Shown: positions 43,247-55,076, counted from the stretch's first letter. The stretch is 64,000 nt of DNA from Microvelia longipes (GCA_018340805.1 JACMZG010001914.1:23050943-23114942); one strand, 5' to 3'. Program-made: numbers and translations. The notes: generated by a model not told the origin, from the sequence alone.

Positions 43247-45646
43247 CCTGCCTTACGGTTTCAAGAGCAGGAATGCTTAGTTGTAGCTATTGAAACTTCT
43301 AGTAAAGCCACAGCTCTTCTGTGGATTAGACGCAAAATGCCTGCATTAGGACTCATGAGGTAGAACAAAAAGGGCCCAACAATGGGCTTATATACTTGCT
43401 AGGTCATCTCACGTCTCCTTATCACTGTCATTTTTTCTACAAATGTCAAAAAAAATCTAGAATCTAAAAAGCAGATTCTTTCAAAAAGAATCTGCTTCCA
43501 CAGATTCTTGAAATAAAAAAAAGTTGTTATCAACGTATGTTATATGTTGTGCTACGGCTGTTTTATGTGCTATTTTCTTTTGCACCCCTGTTCAGATCTG
43601 AATAGTGCTATTGATAAAATATAACAGATCTGAACTGACTAACAAATATCTGTTTAAAATGAAAGTATTTGATTTCGGGCAAAAATCAAACTAAAATTGT
43701 GGTTATTATGAGGTTTCAAAAAAATTTGTTCCTAAAAACTCTTTTTTTTTTATTGCTAGTCGCTTGCACTGGTTTTGAGATATCAAAGATCAAAAAGCAG
43801 TTTGTGTTTATTTGATGTATTGGTAAATGAGGTAAAGCTTCATGTTTGACTGCTTGTTTTTTATATTTCTTATATATCATGATATATTGAACAAACGTTA
43901 GTGAGTTCATTAAAATTTCAGAAGTTTGAGGTAGTGTATGTTTGTACATGTCACAATAACTGCCGTAAACATAAAACGATTTTAATGTAGCTTAGTATAC
44001 ATGTAATAATAATTTGGTCTTCAGAGCTGTTAAGTTTTTGGTTATAGTGCAACCAATATATTTTTTGAAATGGCGGACCATTTAAAAAAAATTCTGTTGC
44101 ATATCATTTTAGAAAAAAAATATATGTAAAAATGCATAAAATAACCAATAATTTTAAAATGACGGTCAATATAGCAGACCAATTTTTATTAACATTCTGA
44201 TGAGAATTCCTGATGTAACACATTACTAGTGTAAATTATTTATAAATAATCTTTGCTTATACTTGCCTTATTTTAATATAAATTATGCCTTGAATCAGTG
44301 CTTACAGATTATATTGTAATTATAAGTTTCTTAATAATACTACTAGTTAAATGTTTCACCCTGCTTATCTATTTCTAGGCTGGAGAAATAAGGAATTTTG
44401 CAATCTATTATTCAAGATTTATAGAACTGTTTTAAAGTTTCAACATTAGAAACATCAAGACACGTTTTTTAGCGGTGTACCACCACTAAAAAACAATACA
44501 AGTATATCACATTATGTAATGATTACTCATTTTAATACCGCAAATACATCTATGATTTTTGTTGAATCATAAAAATTAAGCAGCATTGAGCGAGGTCAGT
44601 GCCTGGATGGGTGACTGCTGAGAATAAAATGAATGCAATTACTTTCTGAGGACGAGCCAAATGACTCCTAAGATGTGTTGCAGTGTGAATTTAGTGTTTT
44701 TTTTTTATTTTGAAGACGAGGAAGTCTGAAGTAAGGAGGATATGATATTGAATATCAGAACACATACTTTGCTGAGCACATGTACAAAGATTCAAGTCTC
44801 TAGACTCGAATAACTAAGAAATGCTCCATAACTAAGAACATAGTTATGGAGCTATTATAAGAATTATTAGTTTTTTTTTTAAATTTCATTTAACTAGATG
44901 GTAATTGAAGAGTACCATCTTTAGAGTGGGCTCTAAGAAAATCAACTGGCTAGTCTTTATTTTTGTAGTGTCATGATGCTTTGTTTAAGAAGTAAAATGT
45001 TATTAAACCTGAAGAGGTTCAGTTTTAAGTAAGTATTTACAAGAGTTAAGGTCGAAAATTATTACACTGATGATGGTTGCTAAGTCTAAAGCTAGCTCTG
45101 TTGGTATAACTTATTGATGAATGACGTTTTTATTTAATAATTCACTACTCTGATGATGGTTGCAGACATTTTTCCTTTAAGCGACAAAATGCCTGTGTAT
45201 TTACAATTAGTTTCTATAGCTTAAATAGCCCTAACTAGAATCAACAAGTGCTCTTGGAAAAACGCACTTCAAAAAAAGTTTCTTCTTATATATTTCCTTC
45301 ATATATTAGAGCGCATTTAAATAAAGGTAGGCACAAAAAATAACATTTAAATTTAAGATTATATATATTTGCTGATTTTTACAGTTATACAAAAAAGTAA
45401 TATACACGAAGTTGTTAGTAAAAAGTTATTAAGTAATCAGTACTTAACTTATAATTCTAATTTATTAGATGTAATCCCTATAGAAACAACTAAAAAATAA
45501 TAAGTAACAATACTTAGGCACACAATTTTCACAAATCTCCAATTCCTAGGAGAACATGTTGACTTAAGTAGAATAGTTTTACTTAACACTCTATAATTAG
45601 GATCAGAATCTTTGCAACAGGACAGTGCATCTTCATTAGCAACAAT
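40726..45646 (-). CDS. unrecognised minus-strand gene, two 3' exons
   Basis: Exon 45646-45583 (acceptor TTTTTTAG, donor TTAA/GTAAAA) reads IVANEDALSCCKDSDPNYRV. It joins in phase 1 to exon 40856-40726 (acceptor TTTTATCAG), which reads ENYTYEVVQMTEVEQLELKF and an acidic tail ending EEDHQHFEY with TAG. The two together give 64 codons. Upstream exons were not found between here and TFAM. If the donor at 45583 is not used, the first exon stays open to TAA at 45449 and would end in a hydrophobic, membrane-like segment (KIVCLSIVTYYFLVVSIGI). Family unknown. Acceptor, donor, phase and stop are all consistent, but the donor is weak and no homology is recalled. Confidence 0.4.
41040..41180 (-). mobile_element. 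LINE 3' tail (fragment)
   Basis: On the minus strand TTATGGAAATAAAGACTG then TTTTTTGAATTGAATTGAAT is the common 3' end of an insect non-LTR element, with a short GAATT microsatellite tail. Only the tail is recognisable. Confidence 0.5.
41181..41727. other. A-rich non-coding sequence
   Basis: A-rich, no gene; possibly more of the LINE 3' region. Confidence 0.4.
41728..42655. mobile_element. non-autonomous hAT element, 0.93 kb
   Basis: Ends CAGTTTTTCTCAACCTTTTT and GACCCAAGGGTTGAGAATGG then CTG are inverted repeats of the hAT type. The flanks TTCTATAG (41720-41727) and CTCTATAG (42656-42663) agree in 7 of 8 bases as a target duplication. The interior is non-coding and includes ATT-rich runs near 42070-42190. 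Confidence 0.8.
42656..44520. other. intergenic/intronic; (TA)n, possible SINE
   Basis: The (TA)n tract is at 43160-43243. 42969-43130 starts TCCTGTAGTGTTATGGTTAG, which resembles a tRNA A box, with a poor B box further on; possibly an old SINE. 43440-43640 holds AGATTCTT inverted repeats (GCAGATTCTTTCAAAAAGAA). Nothing coding. Confidence 0.4.
44520..44770 (+). repeat. 5S-box dispersed repeat, clearest copy
   Basis: Contains AAATTAAGCAGCATTGAGCG, AGGTCAGTGCCTGGATGGG and TGACTGCTGAGAATA (44574-44628). These align in order and spacing with the 5S rRNA internal control region (box A, intermediate element, box C). The surrounding text (ACAAGTATATCACATTATG, GTTGAATCATAAAAATTAAG, CTGAGGACGAGCC) is that of the dispersed family. 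Confidence 0.75.
44771..45448. other. AT-rich non-coding sequence
   Basis: Nothing recognised. Confidence 0.45.
45583..45646 (-). CDS. minus-strand gene, penultimate exon
   Basis: 21 codons plus one base, with two adjacent cysteines (SCCKDSDP). Alternative extension to the stop at 45449 adds a hydrophobic tail. Confidence 0.4.
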
Positions 45647-46574
45647 CTAAAAAAACAAATTAATTCAATCATCAATATTATTATATGATAAGAAATTAAA
45701 TTTTAAAATAGGTGCATGGTGCAAACAGGTGAGTAAAAGAATGTTGACACTATGTAATGAGAAAGATGCATAAATTTTAACCTATGGTTTTTATGTTTTG
45801 TTAATACAGATAAAAAAATGTATTTCACAGAAAAAAAAATTAATTTTATACATTTTAATTAGCAATTAAAAAAACATAATATTTAAAAAAGTAAAGATTC
45901 ACGGCAAAAAGCTATTACGTCACTTGGGTTTTGCATTTGATTGGTTCATTTCAAATCTCAATGTCTCAAATCTAATACTAATAAATGTGCAAAACCTAGT
46001 TTTAGTAATAACCAGTTTCTATAAAAAATCATGAGTGACTTTTAAGCATGCAATGCTCACAATTGTCATACAAATTGTTTATCTAGTACACTGATCTAGT
46101 AATTTTAATGGGAATTCTAGAATGTTTTAGGCAAAGCCATTGGGATATCAGGGAAAAAAATAAGTTTCAATTGATTCTTGTTTACCTTACTTTTCATTCA
46201 AATTATAAAATGATTACTTAGAATTTACGTAAACAGTTATTATTTTATTAATCTGCATCATCTTTTGTTTTAAAATCACTTGGATCATTGCTATTTTTGA
46301 ATTATTTTTGTTCAAATTAAGTGCGTGCATATATCATCTTATAGTTGGAACGTGTGAATACGATTTTGGTCAGTCATTTTAATAATTGAAAATAGTATAA
46401 ATATAATAATAATACTGTTAAAATGTTATTATTAAAAAGATAAAATACATTTACTATCGTTATCACATATTTCCCGTCACATCTTAAAAAACTCTCAAGT
46501 GGTTTGGCAATAGAATAATGCAGCTAGGAGTCTGCAAATAAAAGGTACGTTAAGCAACAAATGGAACCCATGAA
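45647..46574. other. AT-rich non-coding sequence
   Basis: No further exon of the minus-strand gene found. Confidence 0.45.
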
Positions 46575-48800
46575 TTGTTTTCTTGTTTTAGGATTCCCAA
46601 TATATTCTATATATTGGGAATCCTAAAACAAGAAGATGGAACTTGGACCGATTCTTGTGAAAGTACCCTAAGATGTTTGAATAGGACCCACTTTGGGTGC
46701 TCGTCTGGTGGTGATCGGGGGGGACCGGAGCCTAGAACTAGATGTCTTTACCCTGTAGAGAACGAAGGAATGGCTCTGGCCGCTAGGATAGTCTCAGAGG
46801 AATCTATAAGGTGGTCTCTAAGTCAATTTAGTCCTTATAAGCCCCAGGTCCTGATGTGTACCCTGTAATGCTGCTTGAGGCAGGGGACATTATTCTCACT
46901 AGACTCGAGAACATTTACTGTGCCAGCATCGCAATGGGATACATACCAAAGATATGGAAGAAGTTTTGAGTTGTTTATATTCCTAAACCAGGAAAGAATG
47001 ACTATACTTCAGCTAAATCCTTCAGACCTATAAGTTTATCTTCATTCATACTAAAGATTCTTGAGAGATTGGTGGATAAATTCCTTATGGAAACTATGTT
47101 TAAAGACTATCCTCTCCACGAGAATCAGCATGGGTATAGAATAGCAAAATCAGTAGAGACAGCATTACATGCCCTTGTTAGGAGAATAGAAAAAGCCCAA
47201 AACCACAAACTTTTTGCAATGGCACTCGTAGAGGGAGCCTTTGATAAAGATAGTGCAAAAGGTAAATTGAAAAAGTTCCTTCTAGAAGAATGCGCCCCCT
47301 CAAATAATACATTGGGTCATTGACATGCTAACAAATAGAGTTATAACTATAGGCATTGGAGAAATCCAACTAAGGATAGGAGTAAGGCTGCCCTCAGGGT
47401 AGCTACCTTGTCCTCCTCATCTGTGGTGCCTTGTTATAGATAGTTTATTGGTGAGATTAAATGAAGATAATCTGTATGCCAAAGCATATTCTGACGATGG
47501 GCTTTATACTGATCAAGGGAAGTTCTTCTGTCAACAATATGTGAACCATGCAGTATGCTTGTAAAGTATTGAAAAGTGGTGTAGTGAGGTCACCTCCTCA
47601 ATCAAACCCAGATAAGACGGATCTCATGCTATTCACTAAACAAAATAGTTAAAAAGACTATGTCCGGTCAAAGATCCAATTCGGAAGCAATTGTCGGTGG
47701 CCCTCTGTAGAGAAACATTACAAAAAAGAAAAAATTAGGAAAAGTTCAAAGATTGACATCATTGGGCTGTATGAAATCTACTCCTTCAGCTGCCCTGGAC
47801 GTTATTCTTGGCTACCCCCCTTACATATCTGGATCAAAGAATAGCCATGGCTACCTCTCTGATCCAGAGAGGTAGCCATGGAGACTGGAAACTAAACAGT
47901 GTCCAGTCTGAGACTGGAAATAGTTTAACAGTCAGTGGAAAGATGAGGCAGGGACATGGACAGGTCAAGATTTCGAAATAATTGAAAGAGAAAAATCCTA
48001 TCCTAAAAGCAGGGTTCCCAAGCCACCAAAATACTCTCAAGCTAAAGCGATCCTTTACTTCTAGGGTTTCTTCAAGAGACGAGTGAAGGGTGGAGAAGCA
48101 CTCCTTCCCCAGAGGGATCTCTCTCATCTGCTTTACTGATGGCTCGAGGATGGAAACTACGGGATTCGCTGGAGCTGGACTGTATATCAAGGAGTAAGAA
48201 AAGAGAAAAGATACTCACTAGGAAATCTAGCAACTGTGTATCAATCCGAGGTCTTTGCTATTTTAAAAACTTCGGAACTTTTGCTAGAAAAGGACATTCA
48301 AGATAAAAGCATCTTTATATGCTTAGATAGTCAGGCTGCAATCAAGGTACTAGACTCACCCAGTGTCTCCAGTGCACTGGCAGGAGAATGTCAACAACAG
48401 CTAGAGTTACTTGGGAGGAAAAATAAAGTTACACTGGTTTGGGTCCCTGGTCATTCTGGAGTAGATGGGATCGAGACTGCTGATGAACTAGCCAGGGAAG
48501 GCTCCTCTAAATCCTTCAAGGGACCAGAACCAGCTATAGGACTTACCAGAAGCAAAGTCAACTTCCTTTTAGATGACTGGGCGATGGTGAAAACCAGGGA
48601 TACTCTTCAAACCAAAGCTAATTGCAGACAAGCTAGGAAAATGTTGAAGAAAGCCAACAAGGCCATGAGCCATATGGGCTCTCTCTTTGGTGAGGAAGAG
48701 CTTAAGATAGCTTAAGATAGATGGGTATCTTGACAGGTCATTGCTGGCTTCAAAGACATTTGCATGCCATGAAAATAAAATATATAATTGCACAACACAT
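46575..48800 (+). mobile_element. decayed LINE with RT and RNase H
   Basis: Broken frames read as a non-LTR retrotransposon ORF2 of the RNase H-bearing (I/jockey-like) type. RT signatures in order are IPKPGK, FRPISLSSF, ENQHGYR, a damaged motif A (GAFDK, with the first aspartate lost) and the YSDD catalytic box at about 47488. RNase H follows from about 48128 with TDGS, SEVFAI, LDSQAA and the VWVPGHSGVDG/TADELA motif. At least one in-frame stop and several frame changes show it is inactive. The endonuclease and 5' part are missing, and the left edge is a short palindrome (46581-46632). Confidence 0.85.
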
Positions 48801-50177
48801 TTTCCACAAAGACTTGACACAGGACTTTAATTCCAAACAATACAATTTAAATAAAAACAACATATCTTCATGAAGAAACTAAAAATAAAAACCTTCTCGT
48901 TTTAGTTTAAAACAAACAAGGGCATATGAATATTAAAAATAATAATACTAAAGATTAAAGAGAATCTTTTATCAACACCCCTTCTCTAGAAAATATTCAA
49001 TCAAAAATTAGTACCATGGCTTGTATTAACATTAGAGCAATAGCTCCCTCTACAATGTTATAACATTTTTATGTTAAGCTAACAAGACTCTAAATAAAAT
49101 GTTCTTCCAAAAATTTCAAGGAATATTCAAAGGTCTATTTAATCTCCATTCTGTTATGAAAATAAAGAAATTATTTCAAAACTTTGTCTCTATTCTGTAA
49201 TGATTATTAAAAATCAAAAATGCTTTTAACAATCAGTCTCTATTCTGTTATATAGTACTAAACTAAATTATTTTTTTTTAAATCAAGTTCTTTATTGGCA
49301 AAAGTATATCTTGATTATTAAAACGAAAAAATGCCTCTACAATACTGTCTTCATTCTGTTATAATTTACTCAACTTAGTGAAAACAAGAAAAGCCTTTAA
49401 TAATTTAAAGACTGTCTAAGTACTGTTTTGAAACAATACAAAATATGGCATTTTCTAAGAAGTAACAACCTTAACTTTTCTACAAATATAGTTTAACCCA
49501 ACACAATTACACAAATTTTGAATCCAATGTTTTAATAAAATATACCCTTGCTTAATGCTCTACAGCCAAAATTGCGGGAAAAGTAACTAAAGAAAAATAG
49601 AAAGTGTACGTAGTGAGTCAAATAAGAAAAAATCAAAGATTAAGGATCAAAACAATGGAAATATCATTGTAACACTTAAAATAATATCAATATTTGGTAG
49701 TAAGACTACCAAAGTCTTAAAATACATATTATAACATACTGCAAGTATTATGTTATAAGAATAAATACCCATAGGTCTCGTCTCAAACTTGAAGAATTAT
49801 AGTGTATGCCTCATAATAAAAATAATTCATAAATAAATTCATAATGTGAGCAAATATTTACAGTCATAACTGCTAAACGTAAGGGGGAATTTCTAAAAGT
49901 AATGCAGGATATGGTGCTACAATTTTTAGGTTGATCGGTGCACCTAATCAACCTAAAGGGGGGGTCTTAGGTTGATAACTTATCATACAATTTTATCTGG
50001 GGTGGTTAAAATAAATAAAAAAACTTATTTCAACTTATTTTTGTCAAACAATATCAAATTTTAACTACCACAAACTAAGATATTTCTCTTTAATAGCTTT
50101 TACCTCATATCTTGGCAGTAGAACCTTAACACATAAAGAAATAAATATAAAACAGAGTAGTGGTTAGTAAGAATGAC
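48801..50177. other. AT-rich; diffuse ~70-bp repeat, TFAM 3' side
   Basis: GTCTCTATTCTGT recurs at roughly 60-80-bp spacing between 49140 and 49370. The end of this stretch must include the TFAM 3' UTR. No gene seen. Confidence 0.45.
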
Positions 50178-50351
50178 CTATGAACGAGAAGTGCGAACCA
50201 GCTCTTTATGTCCTTCTCTTTTCATTTTCTTCTCCCACTTTTCAATATCTAACTTGTACTTATCTAGCAGTCCGTGGAATTTATCTTGGAACTTCTCTGT
50301 CACATCAGCAGGTAAACCTTCCCATTCTTTCTTTAGCGACATTAACCAGTC
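50178..50351 (-). CDS. TFAM: TFAM exon 5
   Basis: Reads DWLMSLKKEWEGLPADVTEK to VRTSRS-stop: the second half of HMG box B and the C-terminal basic tail. Confidence 0.9.
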   Translation of the reverse strand, partial: DWLMSLKKEWEGLPADVTEKFQDKFHGLLDKYKLDIEKWEKKMKREGHKELVRTSRS

Positions 50352-53300
50352 CTAAAAATCATTGTTAAAACCAACAAAATTATTAACAAGAGGATCGGTG
50401 AGAAAATATTTAGAAACTTACAGACCAGCTCATTAAACAATGCCTAGCTAATTACAGAACCAAAAGTTCTCTCTCTCTCTCTCTTTCGATTATTAAGGGT
50501 AGTATCAACTCTGTGTCAGTTTTAAGTCAAGCAGCATCCAAAAATAGTACTGACTTTATTAAATTTTACAGGCTCAGCTCAGCAAAATTTAGCTCGTCTG
50601 GTAAATAACATCATGAAATCTTGGTTTTCTAATTGGATCCTCTTCTCGTGTACAAACTTTAGTTTAAATGTCGATCAGCAGGAGAACTTTCATTGAAACA
50701 AAAATTTCCAACATATAAAAATAGTTACCCGAAAAGGCGTGGTTCCTCTTTCATGTATTTTAGATTGCATGTACAATATAAAAGGACCAGGGGGTTTCTT
50801 TGGTTTACCTAATTCCTCGCTTTTCTAAAATCAAAAATAAACCACAATAAAAATTAATCAGAATAAACAGAGAAAATTAAACTAGATAATCATGAATGCC
50901 CATACTTATTCAGGTTTGTCTTTTATTGCCACTATGAAGTCAACATAGTCAACAAAAATAGAAGTGTTTTGAGACTTTCATCGACTTGTTAGCAGTCTCA
51001 GACTTCTTTTCCCATAATCGTCATCCAAAATTTTTCTTATACAGGTATGAAACTGGTAAATTGAGCAGTTAACAAAATTGGCACTCAACATTAACTTGTG
51101 TGTGTGTGTGGACATAGCTTCACCCTCCATGTAGTCAACAGTTAATTATTGGTTACTTTTAAATTAAATATTAAAAAACAGGTAAAATATAATATGCTCA
51201 CCACTTTAATTTTCTTCTTCTTTTTATTTTTAAGTAAATCATCATTTGCCTTCTGAATCTCTTTCTTCTCAGTAGGACTAAGGCTGTCTTCGTATGCTTT
51301 TAAATTGTCTAAATATTTGATCCAGTCTGTTTTAAACTCTTGCGATAGTTGCGCCTTGGTTTTCTCATCAATATTCCTCCATTTTTCCCCAGCTATCCGA
51401 TTGATTCCTGAATGCAACGAATAGAAACAAATTACTTTAAAGTACACATAGGTGCAACTTAAAGATATACTTTAAGTTTACTTTTGTAAACTAAGCAAAC
51501 CCTCCTGCTACTTCATTCAAGGAGAAATATAGGAAGATGCAGAGTTGTATTCAGATTTAGATAGAATACAAAATCAAGAAAGTAGAAATGAAGAATTGAC
51601 TACCCACAACAAAGAAGTGTAAACAAAATGAGCTTTGAAGAATCAATAATCAACTGACAGCAAATTATCAGTTTGAAACGGCAAGTACTTAAAGATACCT
51701 AAGTAAAAATGTTTTAAGGTATAACAAAAAATGTATCACTGTTATGTCGTTAGGTTTTTTCGGCACTCAAGTGTGCACTAGAATAAAATGAAGTTCAAGA
51801 GAGAAATTACTCTTATCACAGTGATAACAATAATTTATGATTATTGATATATTTAAACAAAATTAAATAATTTTATAACTTTACTCTTGTTATTTTAAAT
51901 AAAAAACAAAGTATTAGAGACCATTTTTGTGTTTTAAAATGTTTCGTGCTCATAATTATCACAACAGTAAAAAATTTTCTGAAATTCCAACATGTCTGCC
52001 TAAAACATTTTAGATCCCGTTAAATAACCACCTTTTCTAACAAAGCAACTCAATTAAATAGTAAATTGAACAAAAACGGTTGGCATATTGTAAATTATTA
52101 TTATTTATTTTGTTTAGCTAGCAAGGTTAGAAGGTTATTTACACTTTTCGCCCCTTTTCTGTTCATGTAACTAGACTTAGTGAGTAGAATGCTCAAACAT
52201 AATCTTTTAGAGAATATTCTCTAAAAACGAGCATTTTCTTTTGGAGCTACAATTTTAAAAATAACGTTAAAAAAATGTTTAACTATAAGATTAGCTGCTA
52301 TTTGAGTTGTATTTAATAAATTTTGTCATAAATATCATAGAGATAAACTAAAAAGTATAATAACATTTTCTCTCTCTTTTTTTACGATCAATCAAACCAT
52401 TTTTATAAATAAACAACTCTTTTCTGATAAGTTAATCCATTCAATATACTACTATCATATTTAAGGTTGACTAAATAAAAAGAAAGGCAGTGCAATAGTA
52501 AAATGTTCACTAGTAAAGGCTTAGTTAATCAAGATTCCATCTTGTCTACTCTCCATTTCTTACTTACAGGAAATGTATTTATTAAATTTAATTAGAATAA
52601 ATGACTAAACTAAGAACAGTAGAACAAAAAAATATTTGATTAACTGTATGCTTAAAGAGGGAATATAAACAAAGAAATGAACAGCAAAATACAATTTTTT
52701 ATTTTGTTTATCAACAATAACAATATGTTATTGAGAAAAGATATTTCAAATAACTAATCTATAAATATAACTAATATATATGGTTTCAGTCTTAAAAATA
52801 AAAAGTCATGCGAGACTAGAAACTAGAATAAGTAAACAATTTATAACACAAATATTGACGAGGAGTTTTCAAGGATTTAAGGCCACTTTATTTATAAAAT
52901 CATATTTCAAATAAGAAGGAAGAAAATGTATCAAATATCAAATAAGTACAAAATAGAAAATGCTCCAATTTTTCAGGAAAATATTCTCGTGCTCGGAGAA
53001 TATTCTTTTGAGAATATTCTCCGACCCACATCACTGCCTAGACACTCAACTTTATGTTACCCTATATTACTTAATAAAAAATTTGAGTATTAAGAAGAAC
53101 AGTGCAGAGTAGAGGAGTATCTCCAGTTCATGTACCAAACAAACCTTTTGTTTTCTATAGCCTGAATAGGCAGATTTCCTTTAAAATATTCTGGAAGTTT
53201 AAGAACTGTAAGTATAACGCATAAACAGGAAGCTTCAGCAAGAAATGTGTATTGTTAAGTAAAGAAGAAAGCATTTCATGTGCTAAACAAGCCTATTTCA

Positions 53301-55076
53301 TTGACAAGCCGAAATATTGACAGGACTAAGCCACTTACCCTTATTTTTTTAAATTCGTAGGAAGCTCAAATTATTATTTTAATTTTAAATAATAATCAAA
53401 AAACTTGCAAGTAAATTTTTAAATAGTAAAATATATAACATTAATAAATACATAAACTATTACCTGTTACAGTAATATTAGGGTTATCTTTAATTATTTG
53501 AGGTTTTATTTGAGATAGGAACCTAAGGAATGATGTTTTTGGTCTTTTTGGAGGTGGTTTGATTCCAAGCTTTTCTTCAACACTGAGCTTTGAAAGAGGT
53601 AATGTAGTGGACAACCTAAAACAAATCAAACAGTTTGGACAAACTTAAGGAAATCATTATGTGTGCAGAGTAGAAACTATAGTTAGAAGAAAATCAAGTA
53701 CGGGGTACCTAGGAACTTTTCCTTAACACATCGGATTCGCTACGTTCATCCTCCCTGCTTCCAACTATCTTCGCTCGTCCTCAGAATATACAATACACCA
53801 AATTTATACAGCATAATGTTTTTGGACTTGCTTTGCTCGTCCTCAGGTAGTAAATGCATCTGTTTCATTCTCAGGAGTCACCCGCATACAGCACTGACTA
53901 CAGTTAAGGCTGCTCAACTTTTATGATCCAACAAAAATCATGGAAATACTAGTCGCATTGATACAAAAATAAGTGTACTTATTTATTACGTAAAGGTGTA
54001 TGCTTGTACCAAATTTCGAAGGAGTAAATAAATTTTTAAATTTACTCCAAACAATGAATAGAGGTAATTATTAACAAAAATTACCTTTAAAAAGGTAAGA
54101 ATATAACAAAATGCTTGTGGGAAGGGGTTGTACCCTGTGATTAACCCCTTCCGTGTGAATAGTGTGGGTTGAACCCGCAGCCAAATACAGTGTGTGAAAA
54201 ATAATACTTTGTTATAAATGAAGATTAAACCTCAAATATGATTGCCTCTCAAGGTCTATACAGCCTACCAATGAAGTGGACTGGATTCTATCTCCCTTGA
54301 TCTAAGGAGGACTGGATTCCCTCGCATAGTTCATGCAGCTTAATTAACCATATTCAAATAGTGTACTGAAATTGACCTGCAGGATTTATAGGCTGAGATA
54401 ACATGGAAAATTTGAGAACATTGTATATTGACTGTTGGTAAGATTTACAACAGTATATACTACAACATGCACCTTTAATTTCACTTAGCAGCAAGCTGAC
54501 CTGATTATTATACACATTTATTAAAGGCACTTATAAAAATAGGACTGCCGCCTTCAATAATTTTTTGCCCTTTTTGATAAACAAATAGAAACGATTATAG
54601 TCCAAGAGCCCAGGGGTGTTTTGTTAATAAAAAGTGTAATGGCTGGAACCGGTCTCAATTTTTCGTAAATATATTCCTGAACAAGGATCTGCAATTCTGC
54701 CAACTCGTATCGGATGGGTGTCCCAGGTAGAACGCATTTTAGGGGTCAAAGGTTCTGCCTGGGACACCCATCCGATACGAGTCTGCAGAATTGCAGATCC
54801 TTGTTCAGGAATATATTTACGAAAAATTGAGACCGGTTCCAGCCATTACACTTTTTATTAACAAAACAACCCTGGGCTCTTGGTCTATTATGTTTACGAA
54901 GGCAATGTAACCAACAACCTGTGGATTCTTTCTGTTAAATTAACACACGTTTCAGAGAGCAAATAATGGACTAAAATGCAGTAAATTAATGATATTTACC
55001 TATTGTAGCAGCATTTGTACGGTAAAAACGCGTTGGATAAAGATAGACGACTAAAAGCCGACTGAAGAAGAGCCAT
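50178..55076 (-). CDS. TFAM: mitochondrial transcription factor A, 234 aa
   Basis: Five exons: 55076-55000, 53615-53464, 51407-51202, 50824-50729 and 50351-50178. All splice sites are GT-AG, the frame is continuous and the stop is TAG. TFAM packages mtDNA and bends the promoter to start mitochondrial transcription. Residues 1-~28 (MALLQSAFSRLSLSNAF) form a basic, hydroxylated matrix-targeting peptide. HMG box A spans about 48-112 (PPKRPKTSFLRFL ... AGEKWRNI...FKTDWIKYL). A basic linker follows (LLKNKKKKKIKV, ~134-145), then HMG box B at ~152-219 (GKPKKPPGPFILYMQ ... LKKEWEGLP...EKFQDK). It ends with a short basic tail (RTSRS), shorter than the vertebrate activation tail. Length is close to other insect TFAMs. 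The start is the only ATG giving a targeting peptide. Confidence 0.93.
50352..50728 (-). other. TFAM intron 4
   Basis: 377 bp with a short (CT)n tract near 50469-50483. No inserted repeat recognised. Confidence 0.7.
50729..50824 (-). CDS. TFAM: TFAM exon 4
   Basis: 96 bp, phase 0 at both ends; KSEELGKPKKPPGPFILYM and on to TTPFR: start of HMG box B. Confidence 0.9.
50825..51201 (-). other. TFAM intron 3
   Basis: 377 bp including a short (GT)n tract around 51100-51110. Nothing else seen. Confidence 0.7.
51202..51407 (-). CDS. TFAM: TFAM exon 3
   Basis: Reads (G)INRIAGEKWRNIDEKTK to the lysine-rich linker: the rest of HMG box A and the interdomain linker. Acceptor TTGCATTCAG, donor GTG/GTGAGC. 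Confidence 0.92.
51408..53463 (-). other. TFAM intron 2
   Basis: 2.06 kb, AT-rich. Small hairpins such as TTCTCGAGC-like AGAATATTCTCCGAGC near 52980-53025 are present. No gene or transposon recognised. Confidence 0.6.
53464..53615 (-). CDS. TFAM: TFAM exon 2
   Basis: Reads LSTTLPLSKLSVEEKLGIK, then PPPKRPKTSFLRFLSQIK to NITVT: mature N-terminus and the start of HMG box A. Acceptor TTTGTTTTAG, donor ACAG/GTAATA. Confidence 0.92.
53616..54999 (-). other. TFAM intron 1 with repeats
   Basis: 53695-54030 is an inverted copy of the 5S-box dispersed repeat. 54110-54180 has a minus-strand B-box-like GCGGGTTCAACCC and may be another SINE scrap. 54602-54882 is a large palindrome. Confidence 0.6.
54602..54882. 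mobile_element. near-perfect palindromic element, 281 bp
   Basis: The left arm CCAAGAGCCCAGGGGTGTTT ... ATGGGTGTCCCAGG is mirrored on the right ending AAAACAACCCTGGGCTCTTGG. Arms are about 128 bp with only a few mismatches (for example CTGCCAACTCG against CGAGTCTGCAG), and the loop is about 25 bp. No coding capacity. It sits in TFAM intron 1. Confidence 0.9.
55000..55076 (-). CDS. TFAM: TFAM exon 1 (targeting peptide)
   Basis: 77 bp reading MALLQSAFSRLSLSNAFLPY, then KCCYN plus two bases. Donor AATAG/GTAAAT. Confidence 0.85.

Noticed and set aside
43157..43363. Open frame of alternating Tyr-Ile
   Set aside because: Produced by the (TA)n microsatellite; the short tail after it has no recognisable domain or splice context.
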